DNA of 49,135 nucleotides from PKWO01 sp036561005 (GTDB lineage: Bacteria; Pseudomonadota; Gammaproteobacteria; Burkholderiales; Burkholderiaceae_D): NCBI GenBank assembly GCA_036561005.1, contig DATBQE010000028.1, positions 1-49,135 on the forward strand, read 5' to 3'. Position 1 is the first letter of the stretch. Each line of letters opens with the position of its first letter. Made by a program: the position numbers and the translations under genes. The notes under the pieces are model-generated. The model made no database searches. It saw nothing but the letters and a program-made list of their open reading frames with translations, and was not told the DNA's origin. This document shows positions 6,794 through 16,196 of this stretch, one piece after another.

Positions 6794-9259
6794 TTATAAA
6801 AATGTCGTAAAGCCATTCCTTCCGGCTGATTTCGCGGCGTATAAAGCCTGGTCAGCCCGGTGCAGGAGCAATTCCGGGTCGACTTCCGCATCCCGTTTCA
6901 AGGTAATGCCGATGCTAGTCGTTACCCGCACCGTGCCGTCCAAAATCGAGAATTCCCGTTCCATTTCGGCCATGATTTTCCTTGCCACGACCTCGGCTTC
7001 ACAGCCCATGTTACTTCCCAGCAACAAAATCACGAATTCGTCGCCGGCCAGACGTGCCACCGTGTCGGTACTGCGCACACAGGCCGTCAGCCGACGCGCG
7101 AATTCGCGCAGCACAGTGTCGCCGCCCTGATGGCCGAAATTGTCGTTGAAGGCTTTGAAGCGATCGATATCGAGAAATAGCACCGCCAGCTGCAAGCCCA
7201 TGCCATCGACTTCGGCCAGCGCCTGCGCCAGTTTCTCGTTGAAGTAGCTGCGATTGGCCAAACCTGTCAGGGAATCGATGCGCGCCAACGTGCGCAGACG
7301 GTTTTCCAATTCCTTCGATTCGGTGATGTCGAGCACCATGCTGTAAAACCCGGCCACGTCGCCGTCCTGTCTATCGGGAATATATTCGACGCGCCAATGG
7401 CGCTTGCGCCCCGTGCGATCAGTACCCTCGCGCTCGAAACAGACGCGCTCGCCGCGCAGCGCCGCGTCGATTCTGTCGGAGGTAAATGTATAATATTCAC
7501 CGCCGAATACGTCCGACACATTGCTACCCATGACCTTGGCGCCGTCGCGCTCAAATAGCTTTTCGTAATGGACATTGGTAAACCGGTAGCGCCGGTTTTT
7601 GTCCACGTAGGCGATCAGCGCGGGCAGATTGTCTGCAATCGTGCGCAACCAGCGTTCACCCTTCAATACATCCTGCTCCGCTTGCAGCCGCGCTGTGACG
7701 TCGTCGACACTGCCGACATAGCCGCGCACCTTGCCGTCTATCCTCACCTGCGCCGCCTTGAGCGACGCCCACGACACGTCGCCGTTGGACGACTGAAAAC
7801 GCAGCGTATTCCGGTAGGGCAAATCATGATGCATGGCATGCGTCCACTCCTTGAGAATCTTGTCACGATCTTCAGGATGAATGGTCGCATGCCACCCACG
7901 CCTGGCAAGCGTATCGAAGTCCATGCCGGCCATTTTTTCGAAGGTCGGATTGACGTAGACCAGCCTGTCGTCCGTGTCGGTGCGAAACAGGCCTACCGGC
8001 AGCGAATCATTGATTGCCGCCAGTTCTGCCTGTTGGCTACGCACCTTCCACTCCTGCTCGCGCCGTGCGGTTATATCCTCGACGATGCCGAGGATATAGT
8101 CGACCCGGCCGTCGTCACCGAACAAGGGCACCGATATCGAACGCAAATAGACCAGCGCACCGTCGGGACGGCGATACGGAAACTCGGGAATCGTCACCAC
8201 CTTCGGCTGTGCCAGCATCTGCCGGTCCAGCGCGTTGAGCGTATCGGCCACCTTCGAAGGAAATATTTCGTGATTGCTTTTGCCGATTACCTGATCGGCG
8301 CTATATCCCATGATGTGCTCGGCAGACCGGTTCCACGCCACCATCTTGTCTGCATTTCCTGGGCGAAAGCTCTTGGCGAATATCAGTACAGGCAAATACT
8401 CGATCAGGGAATGGAGGAACGCCCTGCTCTCGCGCGCTTCGGCCTCCTCGGCCTTGCGCCTGTTGATGTCGCGCAGGACCAATGCGATGCCCTCCTTTGC
8501 CAGGTCGGCAAGGGGAATGCATTGGCAAAGCAGCCAATGCGAGGCAGCGCCCGGTGGCGCAATGTCAATTTCCTCGACCATCACCTTGCGCAACTGATGC
8601 GCCTGCATCAACTTCAGGTGCAGATCAATCGAGGCGCCCGCGGGCAAAATCTCTGCGGGACCGCATCCGCGCAACGACGCCGCTGCCTGCCTGCTGAAAT
8701 CTGCGGCATGGCTATTGGCGTAGGCAACGCGAAATTCAGCTTCGCCTTGATTTCCTCCATCAACGCGTTCGAAGATGAAGAAGGCATCGCCGCCGGCGTC
8801 GATCGCCGCACGGTGGGCGGCTTCGCTGGCTCGCGTTTTTGCCTCCGGTTCCAGGCGCTGCTGCTGCAGCCGGGCCCACGACAGCGGCAAGGCACCCAAA
8901 TCGTCGACGTTTTTCGATGCCTTTTCCGGCTTCGAATGTCCGCCCTGCACTTCCTCCACCGCATGATCGAGACTTTGCCGCAACGCACGCAGCGGCATGA
9001 GCCGCCGCCGTGCCACATGATGCACAATGAAGCCTGCCACCACGGCGGCCACAGCGGCAATGGCCAGCAAAGCGAATGCGTGGCGCGAAATTGCGCCGCC
9101 ATCGGCGCCGGCACCGGCACCGGTGAAAACATACAAGGAGGCGCAGGATAGCAGCGTTGCGGCCAACACCGACGATGCGGCAATGATCGCCACGTGCGCC
9201 GCGAGGCCCAATCCCGGCACGGGCGCCGACTCAGCCCGTTCATCGCTGGAAAAGCTCAT
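6794..9259 (-). CDS. Membrane diguanylate cyclase with multiple PAS domains
   Basis: 821 residues. Two N-terminal membrane helices (about residues 20-45 and 60-85) are followed by about four PAS domains (roughly 150-270, 280-400, 410-530 and 535-650). Several end in the PAC-type pattern DITxR/DITES. The C-terminal GGDEF domain starts at RIDSLTGLANRSYF. The active-site loop reads AGDEF instead of GGDEF; A-G-D-E-F variants are often still active. The inhibitory I-site RxxD is present as RSTD five residues upstream. There is no EAL or HD-GYP domain, so it should make c-di-GMP. The PAS stack suggests redox, haem or small-molecule sensing, but no ligand can be named. The start at 9259 is preceded by GGGGATTTTGA. 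Confidence 0.93.
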   Translation of the reverse strand: MSFSSDERAESAPVPGLGLAAHVAIIAASSVLAATLLSCASLYVFTGAGAGADGGAISRHAFALLAIAAVAAVVAGFIVHHVARRRLMPLRALRQSLDHAVEEVQGGHSKPEKASKNVDDLGALPLSWARLQQQRLEPEAKTRASEAAHRAAIDAGGDAFFIFERVDGGNQGEAEFRVAYANSHAADFSRQAAASLRGCGPAEILPAGASIDLHLKLMQAHQLRKVMVEEIDIAPPGAASHWLLCQCIPLADLAKEGIALVLRDINRRKAEEAEARESRAFLHSLIEYLPVLIFAKSFRPGNADKMVAWNRSAEHIMGYSADQVIGKSNHEIFPSKVADTLNALDRQMLAQPKVVTIPEFPYRRPDGALVYLRSISVPLFGDDGRVDYILGIVEDITARREQEWKVRSQQAELAAINDSLPVGLFRTDTDDRLVYVNPTFEKMAGMDFDTLARRGWHATIHPEDRDKILKEWTHAMHHDLPYRNTLRFQSSNGDVSWASLKAAQVRIDGKVRGYVGSVDDVTARLQAEQDVLKGERWLRTIADNLPALIAYVDKNRRYRFTNVHYEKLFERDGAKVMGSNVSDVFGGEYYTFTSDRIDAALRGERVCFEREGTDRTGRKRHWRVEYIPDRQDGDVAGFYSMVLDITESKELENRLRTLARIDSLTGLANRSYFNEKLAQALAEVDGMGLQLAVLFLDIDRFKAFNDNFGHQGGDTVLREFARRLTACVRSTDTVARLAGDEFVILLLGSNMGCEAEVVARKIMAEMEREFSILDGTVRVTTSIGITLKRDAEVDPELLLHRADQALYAAKSAGRNGFTTFL

Positions 9260-9375
9260 TCAAAATCCCCGAAGACTGCAGAAATAAGACACCGCACCAG
9301 TCGCGTATGGGCTTTCAAGGCATCGCGCCGTAAAACCACAATGCAATCCCTGCATATTGATCAATTTGACGTATT

Positions 9376-11097
9376 TTAGCGTTTTTGACGATGCATCCTT
9401 TTGACATCGAACATGCGCAAGTCGGCAATTTTCAACAGGGCTTCGGGATCCTCGCCATCCTGAGGGAAAATTGCCCAACCTAGCGAAACGCCGACTTGGG
9501 CGCTGCCTTGCTCGAGTTCAATGGGTTGCGCTATGGCTGCCCGTATTTTCTCTTCCGAAGCAACCACATCGCGTATCGATGTTACGCCTTTAAGGAGCAC
9601 GACGAACTCGTCGCCGCCGTAACGCGCAACCACGTCGCTTGTGCGGATCAACTCGCGCAGCCGCTGCGCCACGATCTTCAATACGAGGTCGCCCGAACTG
9701 TGGCCATAGATGTCGTTGATGGATTTGAAATTGTCGAGGTCAATAAAAAGCAGCGCAAAACTCAAGGGCTCAAACGGTTGCAATGCTGCCTGTCGTTGCA
9801 TGAAGCCAATTTGTGCCATCAGGAATTCACGGTTGAACACACCGGTCAAGTGGTCAATGCGCAGGTTTTGCTCCATTTCATTGAAGGTCTGCGCCAACTG
9901 ACCCAATTCGTCGCTACGCTCGATGGTCAGTTTGGGCAGCGGTTCACCAAGTCCGACCTTTCTGGCGGCGATAGTCAATTGGCGGATATCGCGCATCACG
10001 CGATTCAAAGCAAACCAGCCTATGCCCAGGGCAACAAGCACACAGCAAAATCCGATCGCGAGGCTGTGATAGAGGCTGCGCGTCACCTCGCCCATGAAGT
10101 CGCTCCGTGGCACGGCGACGATAGCGCTCCAGTGCAGGCCGAAATTCCCGCCTATCGCTGCCGACGCAAGTTCCACCTTGTCCGATCCATGATCGAATTC
10201 ACTGGTCTGCACGGCAGTTACGCCGCCGTTGGGACTTCTCCCGGCAACATAGCTGGCATAGGCGTGGCGAATCAGGGGGTTGTCCATCTCTGCTGCAGCG
10301 AGGCGCTGGGGCACGCCGTCGACCATCCTGACCGGCAAATCTGCTGTCGAGCTCGCCACCAACATCCCTTGTTCGTCAATCACGAAGGCCACACCGTTGC
10401 GGCTCACTTCCAGGCTGCGCAGGAAATCGCTGATGGTCGACAGGCGCATGTCGGTAGCCAGGACGCCCACCACATGATGATCGGTTGCATACACCGACTT
10501 CGCCAGTGTGATGACCGGTATTCTGGTCGCAAAATCGTTGTACACGGACGACCATACGGGCTGGTCCTTGGCGATAGCCTGCTGAAACCATGGTCGCGTG
10601 CGCGGATCGTAATTATCGCTACGCAGCATTTTGCCGCGTGCGCCCGGCCCGGTGGAGTCGAAAGCGCGCCGCTGGGCATCGCCCGCATCGCGCAGGAATA
10701 ACATGGCTTTGGTTTTGTTTTCGCGATTAAGGCCGACAAAACGTCCGTCCGCACCGCCAAAATAGACGAAACTATTGACTGATCTGAACAAGCTGCTGGC
10801 AGCCCAGAAGCGCTGCTCCAGGATGTTGGGATCGGTCGGGAATGCAATTGCCTGACCAGCCTGGGGCACATCTCCGGGATCGGGGGCAACTGCTTCCAGC
10901 GCAATCATGGCACCGGAAAGCGTCTGGTCGGTCGCGTACTCGATACGGCCGGTTGTTTCGATGAGCACGCGCCGCGTCAAGTCACTGACCGTATTTTCCC
11001 CCGCCCGGATCGAAACCCAACCGATGGCAACGGATACAAAAATGACCAGAACGACAAAAGGCAGGATCACCTGTTGCCGCAACGACAATGCTTGCAT
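9376..11097 (-). CDS. dCache-HAMP-GGDEF diguanylate cyclase
   Basis: 573 residues from the ATG at 11097; a TTG at 11121 is the alternative. A membrane helix (about 8-28) is followed by a long periplasmic sensing region of about 300 residues with Cache-type features (a tract like DPRTRPWFQQAI and later VIDEQGMLVASS). Then come a second membrane helix (about 340-362), a HAMP linker and a GGDEF domain starting RIDHLTGVFNREFL. The active loop is an intact GGDEF preceded by the I-site RTSD. The DPRTRPW(F/Y) tract is typical of dCache domains that bind amino acids or other small metabolites. It is 116 bp upstream of the PAS-GGDEF gene on the same strand, so the pair may be co-expressed. Confidence 0.93.
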   Translation of the reverse strand: MQALSLRQQVILPFVVLVIFVSVAIGWVSIRAGENTVSDLTRRVLIETTGRIEYATDQTLSGAMIALEAVAPDPGDVPQAGQAIAFPTDPNILEQRFWAASSLFRSVNSFVYFGGADGRFVGLNRENKTKAMLFLRDAGDAQRRAFDSTGPGARGKMLRSDNYDPRTRPWFQQAIAKDQPVWSSVYNDFATRIPVITLAKSVYATDHHVVGVLATDMRLSTISDFLRSLEVSRNGVAFVIDEQGMLVASSTADLPVRMVDGVPQRLAAAEMDNPLIRHAYASYVAGRSPNGGVTAVQTSEFDHGSDKVELASAAIGGNFGLHWSAIVAVPRSDFMGEVTRSLYHSLAIGFCCVLVALGIGWFALNRVMRDIRQLTIAARKVGLGEPLPKLTIERSDELGQLAQTFNEMEQNLRIDHLTGVFNREFLMAQIGFMQRQAALQPFEPLSFALLFIDLDNFKSINDIYGHSSGDLVLKIVAQRLRELIRTSDVVARYGGDEFVVLLKGVTSIRDVVASEEKIRAAIAQPIELEQGSAQVGVSLGWAIFPQDGEDPEALLKIADLRMFDVKRMHRQKR

Positions 11098-11375
11098 GAA
11101 CACCCCGGCATGCTGCCACAAGAACGCACATTGACTATGAGCAACTAATTATAGGACCAAGACGTCTTCCTGAGAAATATATCTCCAATCCTCAACATGA
11201 GGGAAATTGAAAATCAGCCAAAATGGGCCGAATCGAGAAATGCGATCTTGTTCCCGACAATGATGGCGCCGGGATTACTACATGGCAGCGCAATAATGAG
11301 GGGTTACCAAGGCCATACCTTGCGTTCAGGCTGGGGGTTTACGCGAATTATCGGACCGGAGCTTTGTCCAGTTTT

Positions 11376-11966
11376 TTATCCGTTGCTCGCCCTGGTTGAC
11401 GCCTTGCGTTTCATGATCTCGGCTTGCATGCTTTCAAATTGCTTGCGCACCTCAGCTTCCACGACCGACGTTCCCAGCAAAGGTGGCACCCAGACACCCG
11501 AGATTGACTCGGCGTGATACACAACACGGGTACCGCCTGCAACCGGCGTGAGCACCGTCAATGTGTCGTGCTTCTTCAATGTGCCGCCAGTCAGATGCGA
11601 TTGGATAAATTCATAGGGCTTCAACGTCACATCGCGCACCGATTCAAAGGCGAAGGAAAAGCCGGCGTGCGACGTTTGGCCTTTTTGCGCCACTGTCCAG
11701 ATGTTGTTATTTTTCTCCAACACCTTGCTCGATTGCAAGTTGGTAAGGAAGTCCGCCATGTGGTCGAAATCAACCAGCACGTCCCAGGTTTCTTTCGGCG
11801 TGGCCGGAATGGTAATGCTCAAGTCGGTGATGACGGTATCGCCATTCTTTTGCACCTTGATCGTGGCGCCTTCGGCGGGTGACGATGGTTGTGCAGTGTC
11901 GGCCCAGGCTTGCGCCGTAAATAGACTCAGGGTCAATAGGCTTGCTTGCAGGGCAAATTTCCACAT
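11376..11966 (-). CDS. Secreted SRPBCC/START-like protein
   Basis: 196 residues from the ATG at 11966, chosen because CCAGGAG precedes it and because it yields a signal peptide (MWKFALQASLLTLSLFTAQAWA). The mature part has the SRPBCC pattern: TIPATPKETWDVLVDFDHMADFLTNL, then beta-strands with SGVWVPPLLGTSVVEAEVRKQFESMQAEI at the end. Proteins of this fold bind hydrophobic ligands; in the periplasm the role is unknown. It is not related in sequence to ratA beyond the fold. A transcript leading from the bluB end of the B12 operon could read into it, as no terminator is visible in the 150-bp gap. Confidence 0.8.
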   Translation of the reverse strand: MWKFALQASLLTLSLFTAQAWADTAQPSSPAEGATIKVQKNGDTVITDLSITIPATPKETWDVLVDFDHMADFLTNLQSSKVLEKNNNIWTVAQKGQTSHAGFSFAFESVRDVTLKPYEFIQSHLTGGTLKKHDTLTVLTPVAGGTRVVYHAESISGVWVPPLLGTSVVEAEVRKQFESMQAEIMKRKASTRASNG

Positions 11967-12116
11967 TGCGTAACTCCTGGACAAAATAGGTTTGAAGCGC
12001 TGTATCTGCAACAAGTCGGGTGCCACACCATGCGATCCGATCTCGACATGGCAATCCGCTACCTTGCACTTCGCGATTTCTACTCCCTGCCGGATATCAT
12101 ACGCGAGATAAGCAGT

Positions 12117-12794
12117 TTAGGAATCGACACTGCCTTCGTCATGCCCCGCAGCCCTGCCCCAGCTATTTTCAAAGACAACGTCCTGCAGGCGGCGACGCTC
12201 GTCCCACCCTTCGGTCTCCAGCATCGGCGCTCGATAGAATGCATCGACATGCCCGACACAAAGAATGGCAATCGGCTTGCTGCCCTGCGGCATATTGCAC
12301 AAAGTGCGCAAGCGTTCCGGATCAAATAGCGATACCCAGCCGACGCCGATGCCCTCGGCCCGGGCTGCGAGCCAAAAATTCTGGATCGCGCATGCTGCCG
12401 ACGCCAAATCCATCTCCGGCAGGGTGCGCCGGCCAAATACAAAGTCCTCGCGCTTGTCGATCAGCCCGACGACGAGCAGTTCGGCGCATTGCATTATGCC
12501 TTCCACTTTCAGGCACATGAATTCATCAGACCGTTCACCCAGCGCATCGGCGGTGCGCAAACGCTCCTGGTCGACGTCCTGGTGGATGGCGCGGCGCAAT
12601 GCCGTGTCGACGATGCGGATGAAGCGCCATGGCTGCATGAAGCCAACACTTGGCCCCCAATGCGCGGCCTGGATTAGGCGCTCAAGCGTACCGGGCTCAA
12701 GCGGTTTGTCGATGAAGTGTCGCATGTCGCGCCGTTCGCGGATCGTGCGGTACACGGCTGCTATTTCCTCGGGAGAAAACTGATTCGGATTCAT
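12117..12794 (-). CDS. bluB: 5,6-dimethylbenzimidazole synthase
   Basis: 225-residue flavin-destructase that fragments reduced FMN with oxygen to make 5,6-dimethylbenzimidazole (DMB), the lower ligand of cobalamin. The nitroreductase-like fold shows IRERRDMRHF, the HWGPSVGFMQPWRFI flavin-binding loop and the GIGVGWVSLFDP segment typical of BluB rather than general nitroreductases. The ATG at 12794 overlaps the cobQ stop (ATGA), making it the last gene of the B12 operon. Its product feeds CobT, encoded about 14 kb upstream. Confidence 0.95.
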   Translation of the reverse strand: MNPNQFSPEEIAAVYRTIRERRDMRHFIDKPLEPGTLERLIQAAHWGPSVGFMQPWRFIRIVDTALRRAIHQDVDQERLRTADALGERSDEFMCLKVEGIMQCAELLVVGLIDKREDFVFGRRTLPEMDLASAACAIQNFWLAARAEGIGVGWVSLFDPERLRTLCNMPQGSKPIAILCVGHVDAFYRAPMLETEGWDERRRLQDVVFENSWGRAAGHDEGSVDS

Positions 12795-14254
12795 CTTATG
12801 GGGTCCTTCGGTTTCCGCGCCTCCAAGGCACAATACAGGGGCTCACAGGCATCGGAAATCCGATCAAGGCTCTGTTCGCGCAACGCGCCAATGTCGAACG
12901 GTTGAACCTCGCGCAGGCCAGCCCACTGCAGCAGCGCGCAACAGGCCGCGGGATGATCGAACACACCGTGCAGGTAGGTGCCCAGGATCAGATTGTCTGT
13001 CGAGATCGCGCCTTCCGCTCGCCCTTCAATATAAAATGCCGGCCGCTCCAAGGCTGCGCCATGCGAATTTCCCATGTGTATTTCATAGCCCTTGACCGCA
13101 GCGGTAGCAAAGGCGCAATGCCCGCCAACCTCCTGCAACTTCTTTTCACGCTGCAGTTCCGTATGCAGTTCGAGCATGCCAAGCCCATTGGTGACGCCGG
13201 CTGCGCCCTCGACGCCATGGGGGTCGGCAATGTCTTGCCCCAGCATCTGGAAGCCGCCGCAAATGCCGATCAACTTGCCGCCATAACGCACATGCCGCCG
13301 GATCGCTTCGTCCCAGCCCTGATCGACCAACCAGCCCAGGTCGGCGCGCGTATTCTTGCTGCCGGGCAGAACGATCAGGTCGGCCGGTGGCAAGGTCGCT
13401 CCCGGCCCAACGAACTGCAAATCGACTTGCGGGTGCCCGCGCAAGGCGTCGAAGTCGGTATGGTTACTGACGCGCGGCAGCACCGGCACCACCACGCGAA
13501 AACCACCCTGGCGGGCCTGCATCTGCTGGACGGCGTCTTCGGCATCGAGAAAGAGCCCGTGCAGGTAAGGCAATACGGCGAGCACCGGCTTGCCGGTGCG
13601 TTGTTCGAGCCAATCTATCCCCGGTTGCAGCAACCCGATGTCGCCGCGAAAGCGATTGATGACGAAGCCGACTATGCGATTGCGCTCAGAAGCGGAAAGG
13701 CAATCGAGCGTGCCCACGATGTGCGCGAATACGCCGCCGCGATCGATGTCGGCCACCAGGATCACCGCACAACCGACCGATTCGGCAAAGCCCATATTGG
13801 CAATGTCGCGGTCGCGTAGATTGATTTCGGCGGGGCTTCCCGCTCCTTCGACAACGATGCAGTCGTATTGGCGCTGCAGACGCGCATAGGATTGCAGCAC
13901 GGCCGCCATGGCTGTCGTCTTGTAGCGGTGATAGTCGCGTGCATCCATGTCGGCGTGCACCTTGCCATGAATAATGACTTGCGCACCGATGTCGGACGAG
14001 GGCTTGAGCAACACCGGATTCATGTCGGTATGCGGCGCGACGCCGGCAGCCCGCGCCTGCAACGCCTGCGCGCGCCCAATTTCCCCGCCATCGACCGTGA
14101 CGGCGCTGTTCAAGGCCATGTTCTGCGGCTTGAAAGGTGCAACCTTGACGCCGCGCCGCCTGAGCAGGCGGCACAGCGCGGCAACCACGGTGCTCTTCCC
14201 GGCATCGGACGTCGTGCCCTGCACCATCAGGGTGTGGTAAGGGAAGGTCATCAT
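12791..14254 (-). CDS. cobQ: Cobyric acid synthase
   Basis: 487 residues, full length. It amidates four side chains (b, d, e, g) of adenosylcobyrinic acid a,c-diamide with glutamine and ATP. The N-terminal dethiobiotin-synthetase-like ATPase has the modified P-loop TTSDAGKSTVVAALCRLL and KPQNMALNS. The C-terminal glutamine amidotransferase has the nucleophile elbow GICGGFQMLG (about residue 335) and a late YLHGVFDHP histidine region. The start at 14254 shares a base with the btuF stop (TAATG), and AAGGA precedes it. The neighbours on both sides are B12 genes. Confidence 0.97.
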   Translation of the reverse strand: MMTFPYHTLMVQGTTSDAGKSTVVAALCRLLRRRGVKVAPFKPQNMALNSAVTVDGGEIGRAQALQARAAGVAPHTDMNPVLLKPSSDIGAQVIIHGKVHADMDARDYHRYKTTAMAAVLQSYARLQRQYDCIVVEGAGSPAEINLRDRDIANMGFAESVGCAVILVADIDRGGVFAHIVGTLDCLSASERNRIVGFVINRFRGDIGLLQPGIDWLEQRTGKPVLAVLPYLHGLFLDAEDAVQQMQARQGGFRVVVPVLPRVSNHTDFDALRGHPQVDLQFVGPGATLPPADLIVLPGSKNTRADLGWLVDQGWDEAIRRHVRYGGKLIGICGGFQMLGQDIADPHGVEGAAGVTNGLGMLELHTELQREKKLQEVGGHCAFATAAVKGYEIHMGNSHGAALERPAFYIEGRAEGAISTDNLILGTYLHGVFDHPAACCALLQWAGLREVQPFDIGALREQSLDRISDACEPLYCALEARKPKDPIR

Positions 14255-15165
14255 TAATCCTTTTTAGCGCGCCGCGCCCGGGCCGCTGCCAGATTTTCGC
14301 ATACCGCAGTCGCACCAGCGACAATGCGCGGGCCCGGCCGGACGAGCAGATCGGGATCGACGGCAAAAAGATTGTCGCGCCGGTTTGCCATCAACGTCGG
14401 ATAGCGATGCCAAAGCTGCAGGCCACTATCGTCGCGCGGACGCATGTCGCCGCTGATGATGACCTCGGGGTTTTCCTGCAACACCGCCTCGACGCTCACT
14501 ACCGGGGCCGTGGTCGCCAAGTCGGAAAAGATGTTCTCGCCACCGCACAAGCGGATCACGTCGCTGACAAAATGCTTGCCATTAAGCGTATAAAGCGGTT
14601 TGTCCCACACCTGATAAAACACCCGCACCGTCGGCTGCCGGGCGTAGCGCAGCGAGAGTTTGTGCAAATCGTCACGCATGCCTTCGACAACCTGGTTCGC
14701 GCGTTTTTCCGAACCGACCAGCCGCCCCAGGTGCAGCAAGGTATCCTCGATCTGCTCGAGCGTATGCGGTTCGCTGTAATACAGGGGAATGCCGAGCTTG
14801 CGCAGCGCCTCCAATTGCGGCCCGGCACTGCCATGCAGCCAGACCACCAGCAGGTCCGGCTTGAGCGCGATGACGCGTTCGAGATCCACGTGCAGGTTGT
14901 CGCCCACCAACGGCACATTTTTTGCCTCCGCCGGATACTCGCTATGGCTGACCTGCCCTATCAGCCGGTCACCGGCGCCCACGGCAAACATCATTTCAGT
15001 CAAGTGCGGCGCCAGTGCAATCACGCGCTGTGCCGGCCTGGCCAGCGTGACGGTATTGCCTGCGTCGTCAACGACACTGATTTCAGCGCAGGCGTGGCGA
15101 GACAGGCAAAAACACGCCAGCAGCAAACCGCGCAATAAATAGGGAGAAACGAACCGATTCGTCAT
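14254..15165 (-). CDS. btuF: Periplasmic cobalamin-binding protein of the BtuCD transporter
   Basis: 303 residues with an N-terminal signal peptide (LLRGLLLACFCLSRHACA). The mature protein has the class III substrate-binding fold: VTLARPAQRVIALAPHLTEMMFAVGAGDRLIGQVSHSEYP is strongly BtuF-like, followed by DLERVIALKPDLLVVW and the C-terminal helix set. It should capture corrinoids delivered by BtuB and pass them to BtuC2D2. Unusually, it is separated from btuCD by seven genes. A second, leaderless BtuF-like gene lies in the same operon (17702-18511). Confidence 0.92.
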   Translation of the reverse strand: MTNRFVSPYLLRGLLLACFCLSRHACAEISVVDDAGNTVTLARPAQRVIALAPHLTEMMFAVGAGDRLIGQVSHSEYPAEAKNVPLVGDNLHVDLERVIALKPDLLVVWLHGSAGPQLEALRKLGIPLYYSEPHTLEQIEDTLLHLGRLVGSEKRANQVVEGMRDDLHKLSLRYARQPTVRVFYQVWDKPLYTLNGKHFVSDVIRLCGGENIFSDLATTAPVVSVEAVLQENPEVIISGDMRPRDDSGLQLWHRYPTLMANRRDNLFAVDPDLLVRPGPRIVAGATAVCENLAAARARRAKKD

Positions 15166-15179
15166 GGCGTTGCCATCCT

Positions 15180-16196
15180 TTAATTTGAAGCAAACCAGGC
15201 ATCGAGCGCCAGGTGCAATTTGTCCCAGTCGTTCTCCGTCAGCGGCAAGCCGAGCCGGATGGCGGCGCCGTTCCGACCCACCGCATCCTCACCTCTGCCA
15301 TTGAATTTGCGCACCCAGATGGCATGCTGCGCCATGTGCTCGGCAAAGCGGGCCGCCTGTGGCTCGCGCCACCATTGGAACAGCGCAGTGCCGCCCGACT
15401 CAATGCCGTAAGCCGCCAGCAAATCCCGCAGGCGCAGGCCGTCTCGCCGCAATTGCAACATCGTTTGCTGCTGCCATTGCGTGTCAGCCAGTGCGGCGGT
15501 TCCGATCAACTGCGCAGCGGCGCTCACACCCCACGGGCCGATCTCGTCAGCCAGGCGTTGCTGCAGTGACTGCTCCGCTATGACGAAACCCAGCCGCACG
15601 CCAGCCAGGCCAAAAAATTTGCCCAGGGAGCGCAAAACAATCAATCCCGGCCTTGTGCCCGCGTGTTGCGCAACGCTCCCGGTCGGCTCGACATCGATGA
15701 ACGCTTCGTCGACCACCAGCCAACCGCCGCGCGCAGCCAGGCTATTCGCCCAGGCCAGCAGCCTCTCAGGTGCCACCATGGCGCCGGTAGGGTTGTTTGG
15801 ATTGCATACCACCAACACGTCACTGGAAGCGATTGCCGAATCAAGCTGGTCATAGGCAAGTTCGCGCACAGCATGCCCTGCCGTGCACCAGCGGTGTGCA
15901 TGTTCGGCATAGGCGGGTGCGCCGATGGTCACAGCGCCCTGCATCCGCAAGCGCGGCAGGGCCTGGATGGCGGCCTGGCTGCCGGCAACCGGCATCAGGT
16001 GCGCCGTGCCATAGTATCTGGACGCAGCCGTATGCAGGGCAGCGTTCGGCTCGGGCAGGCGATGCCATAGCGCGCTTGGCAATTGCGGCACAGGAAAACT
16101 TTGCGGATTGACGCCCGTCGAGAGGTCAAGCCAGTGCTCGCGCGCGTGGCCGTATTGGGCCATGGCCGTTGCCAGATTGCCGCCGTGTTCAAGCAT
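15180..16196 (-). CDS. cobD: Threonine-phosphate decarboxylase (PLP enzyme)
   Basis: 338-residue fold-type I PLP enzyme, called CobC in the Pseudomonas scheme. It makes (R)-1-aminopropan-2-yl phosphate for the nucleotide loop. It shows LDLSTGVNPQSFPVP, the family-defining start (LS.G.NP), CNPNNPTGAMV, the DEAFIDV aspartate, and the PLP lysine in LRSLGKFFGLAGVRLGF. It overlaps cbiB by 8 bp, so the linker-forming and linker-attaching enzymes are translationally coupled. Confidence 0.95.
   Translation of the reverse strand: MLEHGGNLATAMAQYGHAREHWLDLSTGVNPQSFPVPQLPSALWHRLPEPNAALHTAASRYYGTAHLMPVAGSQAAIQALPRLRMQGAVTIGAPAYAEHAHRWCTAGHAVRELAYDQLDSAIASSDVLVVCNPNNPTGAMVAPERLLAWANSLAARGGWLVVDEAFIDVEPTGSVAQHAGTRPGLIVLRSLGKFFGLAGVRLGFVIAEQSLQQRLADEIGPWGVSAAAQLIGTAALADTQWQQQTMLQLRRDGLRLRDLLAAYGIESGGTALFQWWREPQAARFAEHMAQHAIWVRKFNGRGEDAVGRNGAAIRLGLPLTENDWDKLHLALDAWFASN

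Noticed and set aside
7568..9151. 527-codon frame opposite the PAS-GGDEF gene
   Set aside because: Shadow of the real minus-strand gene; no domain recognised.
9496..10701. 401-codon frame opposite the dCache-GGDEF gene
   Set aside because: Shadow frame without a family match or a start context.
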